Shown in pieces: positions 1 through 6,912 of a stretch of 27,780 bases of DNA. A program made the position numbers and the translations under genes. Position 1 is the first letter of the stretch; each line of letters starts with the position of its first letter. The DNA is from Methanoregulaceae archaeon UBA288 (GTDB lineage Archaea > Halobacteriota > Methanomicrobia > Methanomicrobiales > Methanospirillaceae): assembly GCA_002495225.1 (NCBI GenBank), contig DAEF01000010.1, positions 1 through 27,780 of the forward strand, in the 5' to 3' direction. The notes below the pieces were generated by a model. That model did not search any database. It saw nothing but the letters and a program-made list of their open reading frames with translations, and was not told where the DNA came from.

Positions 1-34
1 TGTAGCCGCAGACCGTGCAGCGCCAGCGCGTCAT
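1..34 (-). CDS. Rubredoxin-like or Cys-rich small protein, N-terminus only
   Basis: Only the first 11 codons lie in the window. They read MTRWRCTVCGY, which has the CxxCG knuckle and aromatic residues typical of the N-terminus of rubredoxin, a small one-iron electron carrier used in oxygen and peroxide detoxification in anaerobes. The ORF begins 40 nt beyond the stop of the radical SAM gene on the same strand. A TATA-like box sits about 24 nt before the ATG and there is no clear ribosome site, so a leaderless message of its own is likely. An alternative is a short Cys-rich peptide serving as substrate of the neighbouring SPASM enzyme. The rest of the gene is needed to decide; the zinc-ribbon/rubredoxin knuckle itself is clear. 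Confidence 0.55.
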   Translation of the reverse strand, partial: MTRWRCTVCGY

Positions 35-52
35 GGATCGCGGTGAGGTTCC

Positions 53-66
53 GTGGCTATTTATGC
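53..66 (-). promoter_or_regulatory. TATA box for the edge ORF
   Basis: The minus strand reads CATAAATAG at 65-57. Its centre is about 26 nt before the ATG at 34, which puts the expected archaeal transcription start at or next to the start codon. It is an AT-rich patch in GC-rich surroundings. Confidence 0.45.
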
Positions 67-74
67 CTGTTCGT

Positions 75-1226
75 CTACCGCGAGACCATCTGCTGCATCA
101 GATTCATGATCCCGGGCTTCCCGCCACGGCGCCGCCCCGCGATCATGGCCTCCATCCCCCCCTCGCCGAACATCTCGGCGTTGAGCCGGTCCGCGACCTC
201 GTCGTAGATCCGCCGGTACGCGACGCAGTGGGGGTCGACGCCCGCCACCTCGCCGCCGGTCGGGGCCAGCGCGTTGTACGGGCAGCCCCCGCGGCAGTAC
301 CGGATGTGCCGGCAGTCCCTGCAGTGCTCGTCCACGTACTCTCGGAACGCGGCGAGGCGCCGCCACGCCTCCGTCGATTCGAGCTCGGCCTGCGTGGGCG
401 CGTCGCGGACGTTTCCCATCCGCCACTCGTCCATGCCGACGAAACGGTAGCACGGGTAGATCCCGCCGTCGGGGCCGACCGCGTACGTCGATCCCAGGCA
501 GTCGGCGAAGGTGCAGACCGTGCCGCGCCGGACGAGGACCCCCTTGACGATGTCGTCGATGTTCATGACCCGGAGGCTCCCGAGGTGGGCGAGGTACTGG
601 TCGAGCAGGTAGACCAGGAGCTCGCCGTACTCCTCGGGGGCGAGCGCATACGCGTCGGGCCGGCTATCGCGAAGAGACGGGAGGGCCGGGTGGAGTTTCA
701 TCACGTACCCGTTCTCGAGGAAGAACCGGACGATCGCGTCCTTCTCCTTCACCGAGCCGGCCGTGAAGGTGCAGATAACGCTGACCGGGATCTCGTGGCG
801 GGCCGCGACCTCCATCCCGGCGCGCGTCCGCTCGAAGTAGCCCGTCCCGCGCTGGGAATCGTTCAGCTCGGGCGGGCCATCGAGGCTCGTACCTATCGGG
901 ACGTTGTGGGCCGCGAGCACGGTTGCGAGCCGGTCGTCGAGGAGCCAGAGGTTCGACTGCATCGCGAACGCGACCGTGCGGGACGCGAGCCCCTCCTCGA
1001 TCATGGGGAGCGCGGCCTCGTAGAACTCCGGCCCGGCCAGCAGGGGTTCGCCGCCGTGGAACGTGACCGTCACCGGGCTGTCGTTGAGCGCCGCGATCCA
1101 GGCCGTCGCCGCCCGGACCGTCTCGAGGTCCATCATCGGCCCCTGGTGCTCGCTCGACCAGCAGTACGCGCACTTCGCCGGGCAGCGGAGCGTCGGGATG
1201 AGCATGAGGTGGAATGGGGTCTTCAT
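75..1226 (-). CDS. Radical SAM/SPASM domain enzyme, putative peptide modifier
   Basis: This 383-residue protein is a radical S-adenosylmethionine enzyme. The cluster-binding CxxxCxxC motif is C15, C19, C22 (CPAKCAYC), followed by the glycine-rich FHGGEPLL stretch that contacts SAM. The C-terminal third carries a SPASM-type auxiliary-cluster region: two Cys in VCTFADC, then YPCYRF, CRDCRHIRYC and CPYNA, and a final DPHC. The overall plan resembles anaerobic sulfatase-maturating enzymes and peptide-modifying SPASM proteins. From memory, methanogens have a family of this kind (type member Mhun_1560) proposed to act on small Cys-rich peptides encoded next door; I cannot verify membership here. 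No sulfatase gene is in the window. The ATG is the first in frame before the motif; its ribosome site is weak and a TATA-like box lies about 105 nt upstream. The substrate is unknown. Confidence 0.9.
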   Translation of the reverse strand: MKTPFHLMLIPTLRCPAKCAYCWSSEHQGPMMDLETVRAATAWIAALNDSPVTVTFHGGEPLLAGPEFYEAALPMIEEGLASRTVAFAMQSNLWLLDDRLATVLAAHNVPIGTSLDGPPELNDSQRGTGYFERTRAGMEVAARHEIPVSVICTFTAGSVKEKDAIVRFFLENGYVMKLHPALPSLRDSRPDAYALAPEEYGELLVYLLDQYLAHLGSLRVMNIDDIVKGVLVRRGTVCTFADCLGSTYAVGPDGGIYPCYRFVGMDEWRMGNVRDAPTQAELESTEAWRRLAAFREYVDEHCRDCRHIRYCRGGCPYNALAPTGGEVAGVDPHCVAYRRIYDEVADRLNAEMFGEGGMEAMIAGRRRGGKPGIMNLMQQMVSR

Positions 1227-1328
1227 GATGATCGTTTACCGGTGGTAGCAGTCCGTCAACCGCGATCGCGCCGGGGAGATCCTTCCCTGCGCGATGTTCC
1301 CGACTGCTATCCTATATTCACCCTTCTC

Positions 1329-1345
1329 ATTATTTTATAGAGTCG
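1329..1345 (-). promoter_or_regulatory. Probable promoter of the radical SAM gene
   Basis: The minus strand reads CTATAAAATAATG across 1340-1328, a good archaeal TATA element in the AT-rich gap between the MBL gene and the radical SAM gene. It would give a leader of about 80 nt. Confidence 0.45.
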
Positions 1346-1439
1346 ATCCACCCGGTCGCGGATGCATGACCCTCCAGAAGAACGGGGGAGGCGTCCCCTT
1401 CAGGGATCCTTCGAATACCGCCAGGGCCCGGCAGCGGGG

Positions 1440-3170
1440 TCAGATGACGGATGCAAACCTGATCGTGAACGATCGGGAACTCCCCGGGCCACCGGCGTCG
1501 AGCGCGCCGCCGGCCCGCTCGCAGAGCCCGTAGAGGAACCTGCGGGGCTTTCCGTCACAGGCGGAGGGAGCGGCGCAGCACGCCCCGGAGATGGCGGCGA
1601 CGGCTCGCTCGCCGTCTCTTCCGGCACGGACGGCGATGGCCCGCGCCCCGGTCCCGACAAGGTCCTCGATCAGGTAGGTGACGAGGTCGAGGACCCGGCC
1701 CCCGTCGGCCAGGACGGGCAGCTGTTCGGTCCCGAGGTCGAGGTCGACCGCGACGTCGCCCAGGAGCGGCGGCATGCCGATACGGGAGAGAAGCATCCGC
1801 CCGAAGGCCTCGTCGTCGTCCGCAGAGTCCAGGAGATCCTCGTCGGTGCAGGACCGGAGGGTATGGCCCGCAATGCAGGTCTGGAGGAGGTCCCGGAGAT
1901 CGTGCATGGCGGTGTCGCGGGCCGGGTCGAATCCCCTGAGCATGGTCGTGTAGTCGTCGAGCAGCCGCTCCGCACGTCGGACGAGCGCCGGGTCGATGAT
2001 CCGCGCCAGTTCGTCATGGTTGAACGAGCGCTGGAGTTTGTTGATCACCTGCCCGCCCTTGAGCGCGAGGGTCATCGGGACATGCCCGCCGGCATGGTAC
2101 TCCCGGCTGAACGCGTCGAAGGTTTCGAGCAGGTCGTCGATGACGTCGCCGCGGATCAGCGCGTGGAGCGCGGCGGCGGTTTCGGACTCGCCGAGCTCGT
2201 CCATCACGTGGGAGACGTAGTAGAGCCGCCCGGTCATCACGGTGAAGAGCTCGTTCACCTGCTCCATGCAGTCCTCGGCATAGGCGGCGGTCCGGCTGGC
2301 GCGCTCCGGGTCGAGTTCTGCAATGCCCGCCAGGAGCCCTGCGTCTCTCTCGACGGCGTCGAGCATCCCGAGGCCCTCGTCAACCGGGAGCATCCGTCCG
2401 TGCCCGGGGCAGACGGCCTCGATACCGCCCCGGGAGAGGAGCGCCCGCACCCCGGCGAGGGAGCGGACCAGCGCCTCCCGGTTCCATCCGGAGATGCCGG
2501 CGATGCCCGGGCTTGCAGCGAAGAGGAGGTCGCCGGTGAAGAGGAGACCCCCGATCCGGATGCAGCAGCTGTCCGGGCTGTGGCCGGGCGTGTGGTAGAC
2601 CTCGAGTGGGGGGCCGCTCCCGATGACGAGCTGCTCGTGCGAAAGGCCCGTCTCCGGCGGTCTCCGCACGATTGTAAGGGCTGCACCGCATGCATACCTG
2701 TGCGTGACCGGTTCACCGCCCCCGTCGCCGTCCGCCGCGGCGAGGAGATGCAGGTCGATCCGCAGCGGGGCGATCTCGAGGCCCAGCAGCGCCGCCTGCG
2801 TCAGCCGACGATCGGCGGACTCGAGCGCTTCGACCCCGCACTCCTGGGCCGCGATCACCGCGGTTGCCGGGTCTGCAAGGAGCGGGACGGAGAGGATGCC
2901 CAGGTAGTGGTCGACGTGAGCATGGGTCAGCACCACGACGAGCGGCTTGGTCGACGCTCCGCTGCTCTCGAGGATGATCGAGGCGAGGAATGCCGCCTGC
3001 TCCGGAAGACCGCCGGGGTCGACGATGATGACCGCGTCCGAAGTCCGGACGAGGTACGAGTTCGACGAGAGCGTGTCGATCTTCCGTATGAACGGGTAGA
3101 TCAGGGCATCCCTGCAGCCGGGCACCGGCTGCCATTGCTGTGGGAGCAGCGGTCCGCTACCACCCGGCAA
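1440..3170 (-). CDS. Metallo-beta-lactamase-fold protein with degenerate histidine-kinase-like C-terminus
   Basis: The 576-residue protein has an N-terminal MBL hydrolase domain (about 25-265) with the complete metal-ligand set: THAHVDH (H83, H85, D87, H88), PGHS (H197), TGD (D214) and PGHG (H257). Residues about 300-430 are helical. VNELFTVMTGRL resembles the dimerisation helix of Methanomicrobiales histidine kinases, but the phospho-acceptor position is not His. The end resembles a kinase ATPase domain: VDLDL..LPVLAD, a YLIEDL segment with Asp (D503) where the N-box Asn belongs, and a terminal ERAGGALDAGGPGSSRSFTI like the last GHKL strands. The DxGxG and ATP-lid region is missing, so ATP binding is doubtful. 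The start is TTG, with GAGGG 8 nt before it, and it overlaps the STAS gene by 14 bp, suggesting coupled translation. A GTG 15 codons further in is an alternative. I infer a signalling output or sensor role; the substrate is unknown. Confidence 0.82.
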   Translation of the reverse strand: MPGGSGPLLPQQWQPVPGCRDALIYPFIRKIDTLSSNSYLVRTSDAVIIVDPGGLPEQAAFLASIILESSGASTKPLVVVLTHAHVDHYLGILSVPLLADPATAVIAAQECGVEALESADRRLTQAALLGLEIAPLRIDLHLLAAADGDGGGEPVTHRYACGAALTIVRRPPETGLSHEQLVIGSGPPLEVYHTPGHSPDSCCIRIGGLLFTGDLLFAASPGIAGISGWNREALVRSLAGVRALLSRGGIEAVCPGHGRMLPVDEGLGMLDAVERDAGLLAGIAELDPERASRTAAYAEDCMEQVNELFTVMTGRLYYVSHVMDELGESETAAALHALIRGDVIDDLLETFDAFSREYHAGGHVPMTLALKGGQVINKLQRSFNHDELARIIDPALVRRAERLLDDYTTMLRGFDPARDTAMHDLRDLLQTCIAGHTLRSCTDEDLLDSADDDEAFGRMLLSRIGMPPLLGDVAVDLDLGTEQLPVLADGGRVLDLVTYLIEDLVGTGARAIAVRAGRDGERAVAAISGACCAAPSACDGKPRRFLYGLCERAGGALDAGGPGSSRSFTIRFASVI

Positions 3171-3489
3171 GCGCCTCGCCCTCGGTCTGGTAGATGGAGA
3201 AGATCGAGGTGAAGCCCGTGAGCGTGATGACCTTCAGCACGTCCGCGGAGAGGCAGCAGAGCCCGAACCGGTCTCCCGGATCCCTCAGTCGCTTTGCCGT
3301 CGCCAGGAGCACGCGCAGGCCGCCGCTGCTGATGTACGAAACACCGGAGAGGTCGAGGAGAACCTTTCTCGTGCCGCTCTCGATCGAGCGGTTGATCGCC
3401 TGTTCCAGTGCCGGTGCGGAGACGGTGTCGATCCTGCCGGCGATGGACAGGACGGCCCCATCCCCGCGTGCTGCGGTCGTAATCTCCAA
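3157..3489 (-). CDS. STAS-domain anti-sigma-antagonist-like protein (RsbV/SpoIIAA type)
   Basis: This 110-residue protein is a single STAS domain. The strand-helix hallmark is VLLDLSGVSYISSGGLRVLL, in which S55 sits where SpoIIAA/RsbV proteins are phosphorylated by their partner kinase. In bacteria such proteins are phosphorylated by an RsbW ATPase and dephosphorylated by a PP2C phosphatase; both partners are encoded just across the divergent gap. The start is TTG, chosen because GGGAGGAG lies 6-8 nt before it and the frame upstream has no better start. The MBL fusion gene overlaps its 3' end, so the two form an operon. Archaea have no sigma factor, so the final target must be something else. 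Confidence 0.88.
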   Translation of the reverse strand: MEITTAARGDGAVLSIAGRIDTVSAPALEQAINRSIESGTRKVLLDLSGVSYISSGGLRVLLATAKRLRDPGDRFGLCCLSADVLKVITLTGFTSIFSIYQTEGEALAGW

Positions 3490-3689
3490 TCTTCTCTCCT
3501 CCCGTGACCTCTCTCGTCTCCGGGGAACTAATCAGTATCGGTTCCATTCTCGGGCAACCCCGCTCCTCGCGGCCGGGCCGTCGTCGGGACGCCCTTCGAC
3601 AGGTCCGGGGGCACGGGCAGGTCGACAGCGACGGAGACGCATCACCACGGTATTATGTGAGGCAGTGAGCTATTCCTACATGGGCACTC
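3490..3689. promoter_or_regulatory. Divergent promoter region of the partner-switching module
   Basis: The 200-bp gap separates the STAS/MBL operon (minus) from the phosphatase/ATPase operon (plus). An inverted repeat GGAAC-12 nt-GTTCC lies at 3524-3545 and is a possible operator. The minus strand has a modest AT-rich element inside that repeat. On the plus strand GTATTATG at 3650-3657 is a possible TATA element. The strong Shine-Dalgarno site of the STAS gene is at the left edge. Shared control of both operons is an inference. Confidence 0.35.
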
Positions 3690-5069
3690 ATGGCCGGCAC
3701 GATCCTCACCTCGCTGGTCCTTCTTCTCCAGCTGACCTGCGTCATCGCCGTGGTCGCCTATCTCCTCACCCGGCGTCGCTTCTTCCTCGAGGTGCTGGAA
3801 GGCCATCCCGCGGCGAGGACCCGGCTCATTCTCATCGGGGTCTTCGGGGCGCTGTCGATCTACGGGACCGTGGGCGGGGTCGAGTTCATGGGGGGGATCA
3901 TCAATGTCCGCGATCTGGGCCCGATGGTCGGGGGGCTGGTCGGCGGCCCGGTGGTCGGGGTCGGGGCAGGCCTGATCGGCGCCCTCTATCGCGCCGGGCT
4001 GGGCGGATTCTCCGTCGTGCCCTGTGTGCTCGCCACGATCATCGCCGGGCTCCTGGGGGGGCTGGTCTGGCGTGCCTACGGGCGGAGGTTTCCCCCCACT
4101 GTCGTCGCCGTCTCCTTTGCCGTCCTGATGGAGGGGCTGCACATGCTCCTGGTCCTCGCCCTCGCCCGGCCGTTCGAGGAGGCGTTCGCGCTGGTGAATT
4201 CGGTCGCCCTGCCGGTGATCCTTGCCAACGCTGCCGGGGTCTGTATCTTCGCGGTATTCATCCACACTCTCGAGAACGAATGCAGGGTGCAGGCGGAGCG
4301 GGACGGCCTGATCCGTGAGATGGAGCGGAAGAACACCGAGCTGGCGATCGCGGCCGAGATCCAGCAGAGTTTCCTCCCCGACACGCTCCCCCAGGTCGCG
4401 CCCTTCGAGATCGCCGCACGGAGCATCATGGCCAGGGAGGTCGGCGGCGACTTCTTCGACGCGATTCCCTTCGAGGTGATGCACATGGGGCCGGATCGGC
4501 TCGGCATCTTCATCGCCGACGTCTCGGGCAAGGGGATCCCGGCCGCCCTCTTCATGGCGCTCTCGCGTATCGTCGTCCGGGTCAATGCCATCTGGCATCA
4601 GCAGCAGCCGGCAGAGGCGATCCGCGATGCGAACGCCATCATCACCGCGGACTCGACGTCGGGCATGTTCGTCACGCTCTTCTACGGCGTCCTCGACGCG
4701 AGAGACCGTTCGCTCACCTACGTGAACGCCGGCCACAACCCGCCCCTCGTCTGCGCTCCGGACGGCTCCTTCTCGGAGCTCCCGACGACCGGCATGGCGA
4801 TCGGCGCCGTCCCGGACGCGGCGTACGGCGCCGACACGGCCGTCCTGGGGCCGGGCAACGTGCTGGTGCTCTATACGGACGGGATCACCGAGGCCGAGAA
4901 CGCCGCGCAGGAAATGTTCGGGGAGGGCCGGCTGCGCGAGGCGATCGCCGGGGTGCGCACGCTCCCGGCCGAAGCGATGGTCGCCGCGATCCTCGAGGCC
5001 GTCCGGGCGTTCTCGGGCTCTGCTCCCCAGTCGGATGACATCACGCTGATGGTCATCAGGAGCGTTTGA
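3690..5069 (+). CDS. Membrane PP2C-type phosphatase, 5TM-LytS plus SpoIIE domain
   Basis: The 459-residue protein starts with a hydrophobic helix, followed by a LytS-type five-helix membrane sensor domain (about 45-190) with the characteristic NVRDLGPMVGGLVGGPVVG and RAGLGG elements. A short coiled coil (195-225) joins it to a SpoIIE/RsbU-type PP2C phosphatase domain (about 225-459). Metal-binding residues are seen in VGGDFFD (D254), DVSGKG (D277), YTDG (D397) and SDDIT (D449/D450); NAGHNPP is also present. Such enzymes dephosphorylate a STAS antagonist, here probably the divergent one. The membrane domain should sense an external or membrane signal. The next gene, the kinase partner, begins 1 nt after the stop. 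The ATG was chosen because it starts the first hydrophobic segment; the ribosome site is weak. Confidence 0.9.
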   Translation: MAGTILTSLVLLLQLTCVIAVVAYLLTRRRFFLEVLEGHPAARTRLILIGVFGALSIYGTVGGVEFMGGIINVRDLGPMVGGLVGGPVVGVGAGLIGALYRAGLGGFSVVPCVLATIIAGLLGGLVWRAYGRRFPPTVVAVSFAVLMEGLHMLLVLALARPFEEAFALVNSVALPVILANAAGVCIFAVFIHTLENECRVQAERDGLIREMERKNTELAIAAEIQQSFLPDTLPQVAPFEIAARSIMAREVGGDFFDAIPFEVMHMGPDRLGIFIADVSGKGIPAALFMALSRIVVRVNAIWHQQQPAEAIRDANAIITADSTSGMFVTLFYGVLDARDRSLTYVNAGHNPPLVCAPDGSFSELPTTGMAIGAVPDAAYGADTAVLGPGNVLVLYTDGITEAENAAQEMFGEGRLREAIAGVRTLPAEAMVAAILEAVRAFSGSAPQSDDITLMVIRSV

Positions 5070-5070
5070 G

Positions 5071-5487
5071 ATGGACCGCTCAGCCGCGCTCGTCATCCCG
5101 GCGGACCTCGCCGGTATCGAGCGGGTCACCACCGCCCTCGACGCCGCGATGCGGGCCTGCGGGTTCCCCGACGGGCCGATCCGCGATCTGCAGCTCGCGG
5201 TCGAGGAGGCGATCGCCAATGCGATCGTCCACGGCTACCGCGGTGCGCCGGGCGACGTGGCAGTCGCCATTCGCGCCACCCGCGAAGCGGTGGAGGTCCG
5301 GATCGAGGACCGCGCTCCCGCGTTCGACCCGCTCTCGCTCCCGGCGCCGGACCGTGAGGCGAGCCTCGACGAGCGGCCGATCGGCGGTCTCGGGGTCTTC
5401 CTGATTCGGCAGGTGGTGGACGAGGCCGTCTACCGGTACGCCGACGGCCGGAACATCCTGGTCCTCGTCAAACGACGATCGACCTGA
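5071..5487 (+). CDS. RsbW-like serine kinase/anti-sigma-type ATPase
   Basis: This 138-residue GHKL-fold ATPase is close to the usual RsbW/SpoIIAB length. The N-box is VEEAIANAIVHGY, with N50 as the expected Mg-ATP ligand. The G1 region EDRAPAFDP keeps the Asp (D80) but has Ala where many relatives have Gly. The G2 loop is IGGLGVFLI (105-111). In bacteria the protein binds either a sigma factor or the unphosphorylated STAS protein and phosphorylates the latter. AGGAG lies 8 nt before the ATG and the gene follows the phosphatase by 1 nt, so the two are one operon. With no sigma factor in archaea, its sequestered target is unknown. Confidence 0.9.
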   Translation: MDRSAALVIPADLAGIERVTTALDAAMRACGFPDGPIRDLQLAVEEAIANAIVHGYRGAPGDVAVAIRATREAVEVRIEDRAPAFDPLSLPAPDREASLDERPIGGLGVFLIRQVVDEAVYRYADGRNILVLVKRRST

Positions 5488-5602
5488 TCGGGTCCCGGGC
5501 CTGGCGCCGAACGGAGTGGGCCTCGCCTCGCCGGGCGTCGCCACTCTCGGGCAGGGAGCCAGTGCGGAGGAGGAGGGTTTCGTTCCCGGCAAGGCAACCG
5601 GG

Positions 5603-5630
5603 TTCATTAAACCTCATGCTTCAATAAACC
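5603..5630. repeat. Imperfect 11-bp direct repeat in an AT-rich patch
   Basis: TTCATTAAACC (5603-5613) and TTCAATAAACC (5620-5630) are 10/11 identical and spaced 17 bp start to start. They lie in the convergent gap 5488-5744 between the ATPase gene and a GNAT gene, which otherwise holds only GC-rich sequence and a T5 run (5730-5734) that may end plus-strand transcripts. I see no gene in the gap. The repeats could be a regulator site or a terminator element; the function is unknown. Confidence 0.35.
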
Positions 5631-5744
5631 GAATCACCGATAGTTGATGGATGACCCGGGCTCCACCCGGCGCCGGGCATCACCCTCTCCATCGGCCTCC
5701 GGGACTGTCGCATCGGCGGCCCCCCCCGTTTTTCTCCGCGGCCG

Positions 5745-6224
5745 TCAGGTCCGGCCGATCCGCTCCTTCGCGAAGTCGCGCTCGAGCAGGATGTACGGGG
5801 CCCGGCGCATGCCGAGCCGCTCGTACGCGGCCTGCGCCGTCGCGTTCCCGGCCTCGACATAGAGCCGCAGGCCGGTCACGTCCGGTCTGGTTTCGGCCAT
5901 CGCCTCGATCGTCCGGTAGAGCCGGGCGAAGATCCCCTGTCGGCGGCAGTTGGGCCTGACGTACACCGACTGGACCCACCAGAAGTCCCCGCTCCGCCAG
6001 TCGGACCACTCGTACGTCACCATGCACTGGCCGACGACGGCCCCGTCCCCATCCACCGCCACGAGGTAGAAACCCCGGCCCGGCTCCTCCAGGATCGCCC
6101 GGACGCCGGAGAGGGCCGTCTCGGGGCTGATCTCCCACTCCTCGGTCTCGAGCGCGATCGCCCGGTTGTTCGCCGCGATCGCCCCGGCGTCGGCCGGGAC
6201 GGCCGCCCGGATCGTGATCTCCAT
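5745..6224 (-). CDS. GNAT family N-acetyltransferase
   Basis: The 159-residue protein fits a single GNAT domain. VQSVYVRPNCRRQGIFARLYR holds the acetyl-CoA pyrophosphate-binding (R/Q)xxGxx(G/A)-type loop near residue 100, and GLRLYVEAGNATAQAAYERLGM is the usual motif-B ending that carries the conserved Asn and Tyr. The likely job is transfer of an acetyl group from acetyl-CoA to a small amine or protein; the substrate cannot be read from the sequence. The frame stays open further upstream, but the MEITIR start was chosen because the domain begins there and the extension would overlap the divergent gene. A T-rich box lies about 25-29 nt before the ATG, suggesting a leaderless message. The start region is nearly identical to that of the second GNAT gene in this window. 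Confidence 0.88.
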   Translation of the reverse strand: MEITIRAAVPADAGAIAANNRAIALETEEWEISPETALSGVRAILEEPGRGFYLVAVDGDGAVVGQCMVTYEWSDWRSGDFWWVQSVYVRPNCRRQGIFARLYRTIEAMAETRPDVTGLRLYVEAGNATAQAAYERLGMRRAPYILLERDFAKERIGRT

Positions 6225-6348
6225 GGTACGCACTCGACGCCGGCCCAGAAAAACCGGCGTGGACAGCGGGGGGAGGCGCCGCCCCGTGCGACCGATCCGA
6301 GGCCACCCAGCAGAACCGCGCGGTTTTTCTACCCGGCGGGCTGAGTAT
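6225..6348. promoter_or_regulatory. Divergent promoter region with two T5 boxes
   Basis: On the minus strand GGTTTTTCTGG (T-run 6253-6249) sits 25-29 nt before the GNAT start. On the plus strand the near-identical CGGTTTTTCTA (T-run 6324-6328) sits 21-25 nt before the start of the membrane protein gene. The mirrored arrangement suggests a box-A element for each gene. An AACCGCGCGGTT palindrome at 6314-6325 overlaps the plus-strand box. Confidence 0.4.
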
Positions 6349-6879
6349 ATGACTGGTATCATGGTCGCGTCTCCTCCCGCCGCACCACAATCGCCCGATG
6401 CCGATGCGGGGCCCACGGAACGGGGTCGGCGGCGCTCGTTCTACCTCTTCGCCCTGCTCTTTTTCGTGATCGTGGCCGTTGTCATCGCCATGCTCGCCGC
6501 GGGGCTCATGTCCGGCGGGGGAGGGCGGCAGTTCGAGCTCGCGATCACCCCCTCGGGTGGAGAGATCGGCCCGGACGAACGGATGGACGTGGAGGTCCGC
6601 ATCACGGCCATACGCGAGGGGCTCATGTTCTTCGAGCACGATCTGCCCGTGACCCTCCGGGCCGAGGACGTGCCCAACGGCATCTACGTGACCTTCAACC
6701 CCGCAACGGGCCTGCCCGACCCGGTTTTCACGTCGCGCATGCTCGTCGCCCACGCCGGTGCGCCGCCGGGCGCGTACTCGTTCACCGTCCTCGCGACCGG
6801 GGCCGACGGCCGGAGCCTCTCCCTCCCGTTCCGGCTCCAGGTCACCGAGGGTGCGCCGACGACCCCGGTATCCCGATAA
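6349..6879 (+). CDS. Membrane-anchored protein with one external domain, unknown function
   Basis: I do not recognise this 176-residue protein. A charged N-terminal tail (1-30, ending in RGRRRS) is followed by one strong transmembrane helix (about 31-53) and a Gly-rich turn. The remaining 115 residues look like an Ig-like or beta-sandwich domain, with alternating hydrophobic strands such as FELAITPSGGEI, MDVEVRITAI and YSFTVLATGADGRSL. Positive residues before the helix predict an exported C-terminal domain. The ATG at the first position is favoured by a T-rich box 21-25 nt upstream; an ATG four codons later is equally possible. It lies 33 bp before the aldo/keto reductase gene and may be co-transcribed with it. 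Confidence 0.7.
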   Translation: MTGIMVASPPAAPQSPDADAGPTERGRRRSFYLFALLFFVIVAVVIAMLAAGLMSGGGGRQFELAITPSGGEIGPDERMDVEVRITAIREGLMFFEHDLPVTLRAEDVPNGIYVTFNPATGLPDPVFTSRMLVAHAGAPPGAYSFTVLATGADGRSLSLPFRLQVTEGAPTTPVSR

Positions 6880-6912
6880 CCCTTTCTCGTCAGCCGACGG
6901 AATCACGGGCAT

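Noticed and set aside
15..3212. Long plus-strand open frames across the radical SAM and MBL genes
   Set aside because: They mirror the minus-strand genes, which have clear motifs; the plus translations show none.
6225..6416. Longer N-terminus for the first GNAT protein
   Set aside because: It would overlap the divergent membrane-protein gene and has no GNAT similarity; MEITIR is the natural start.
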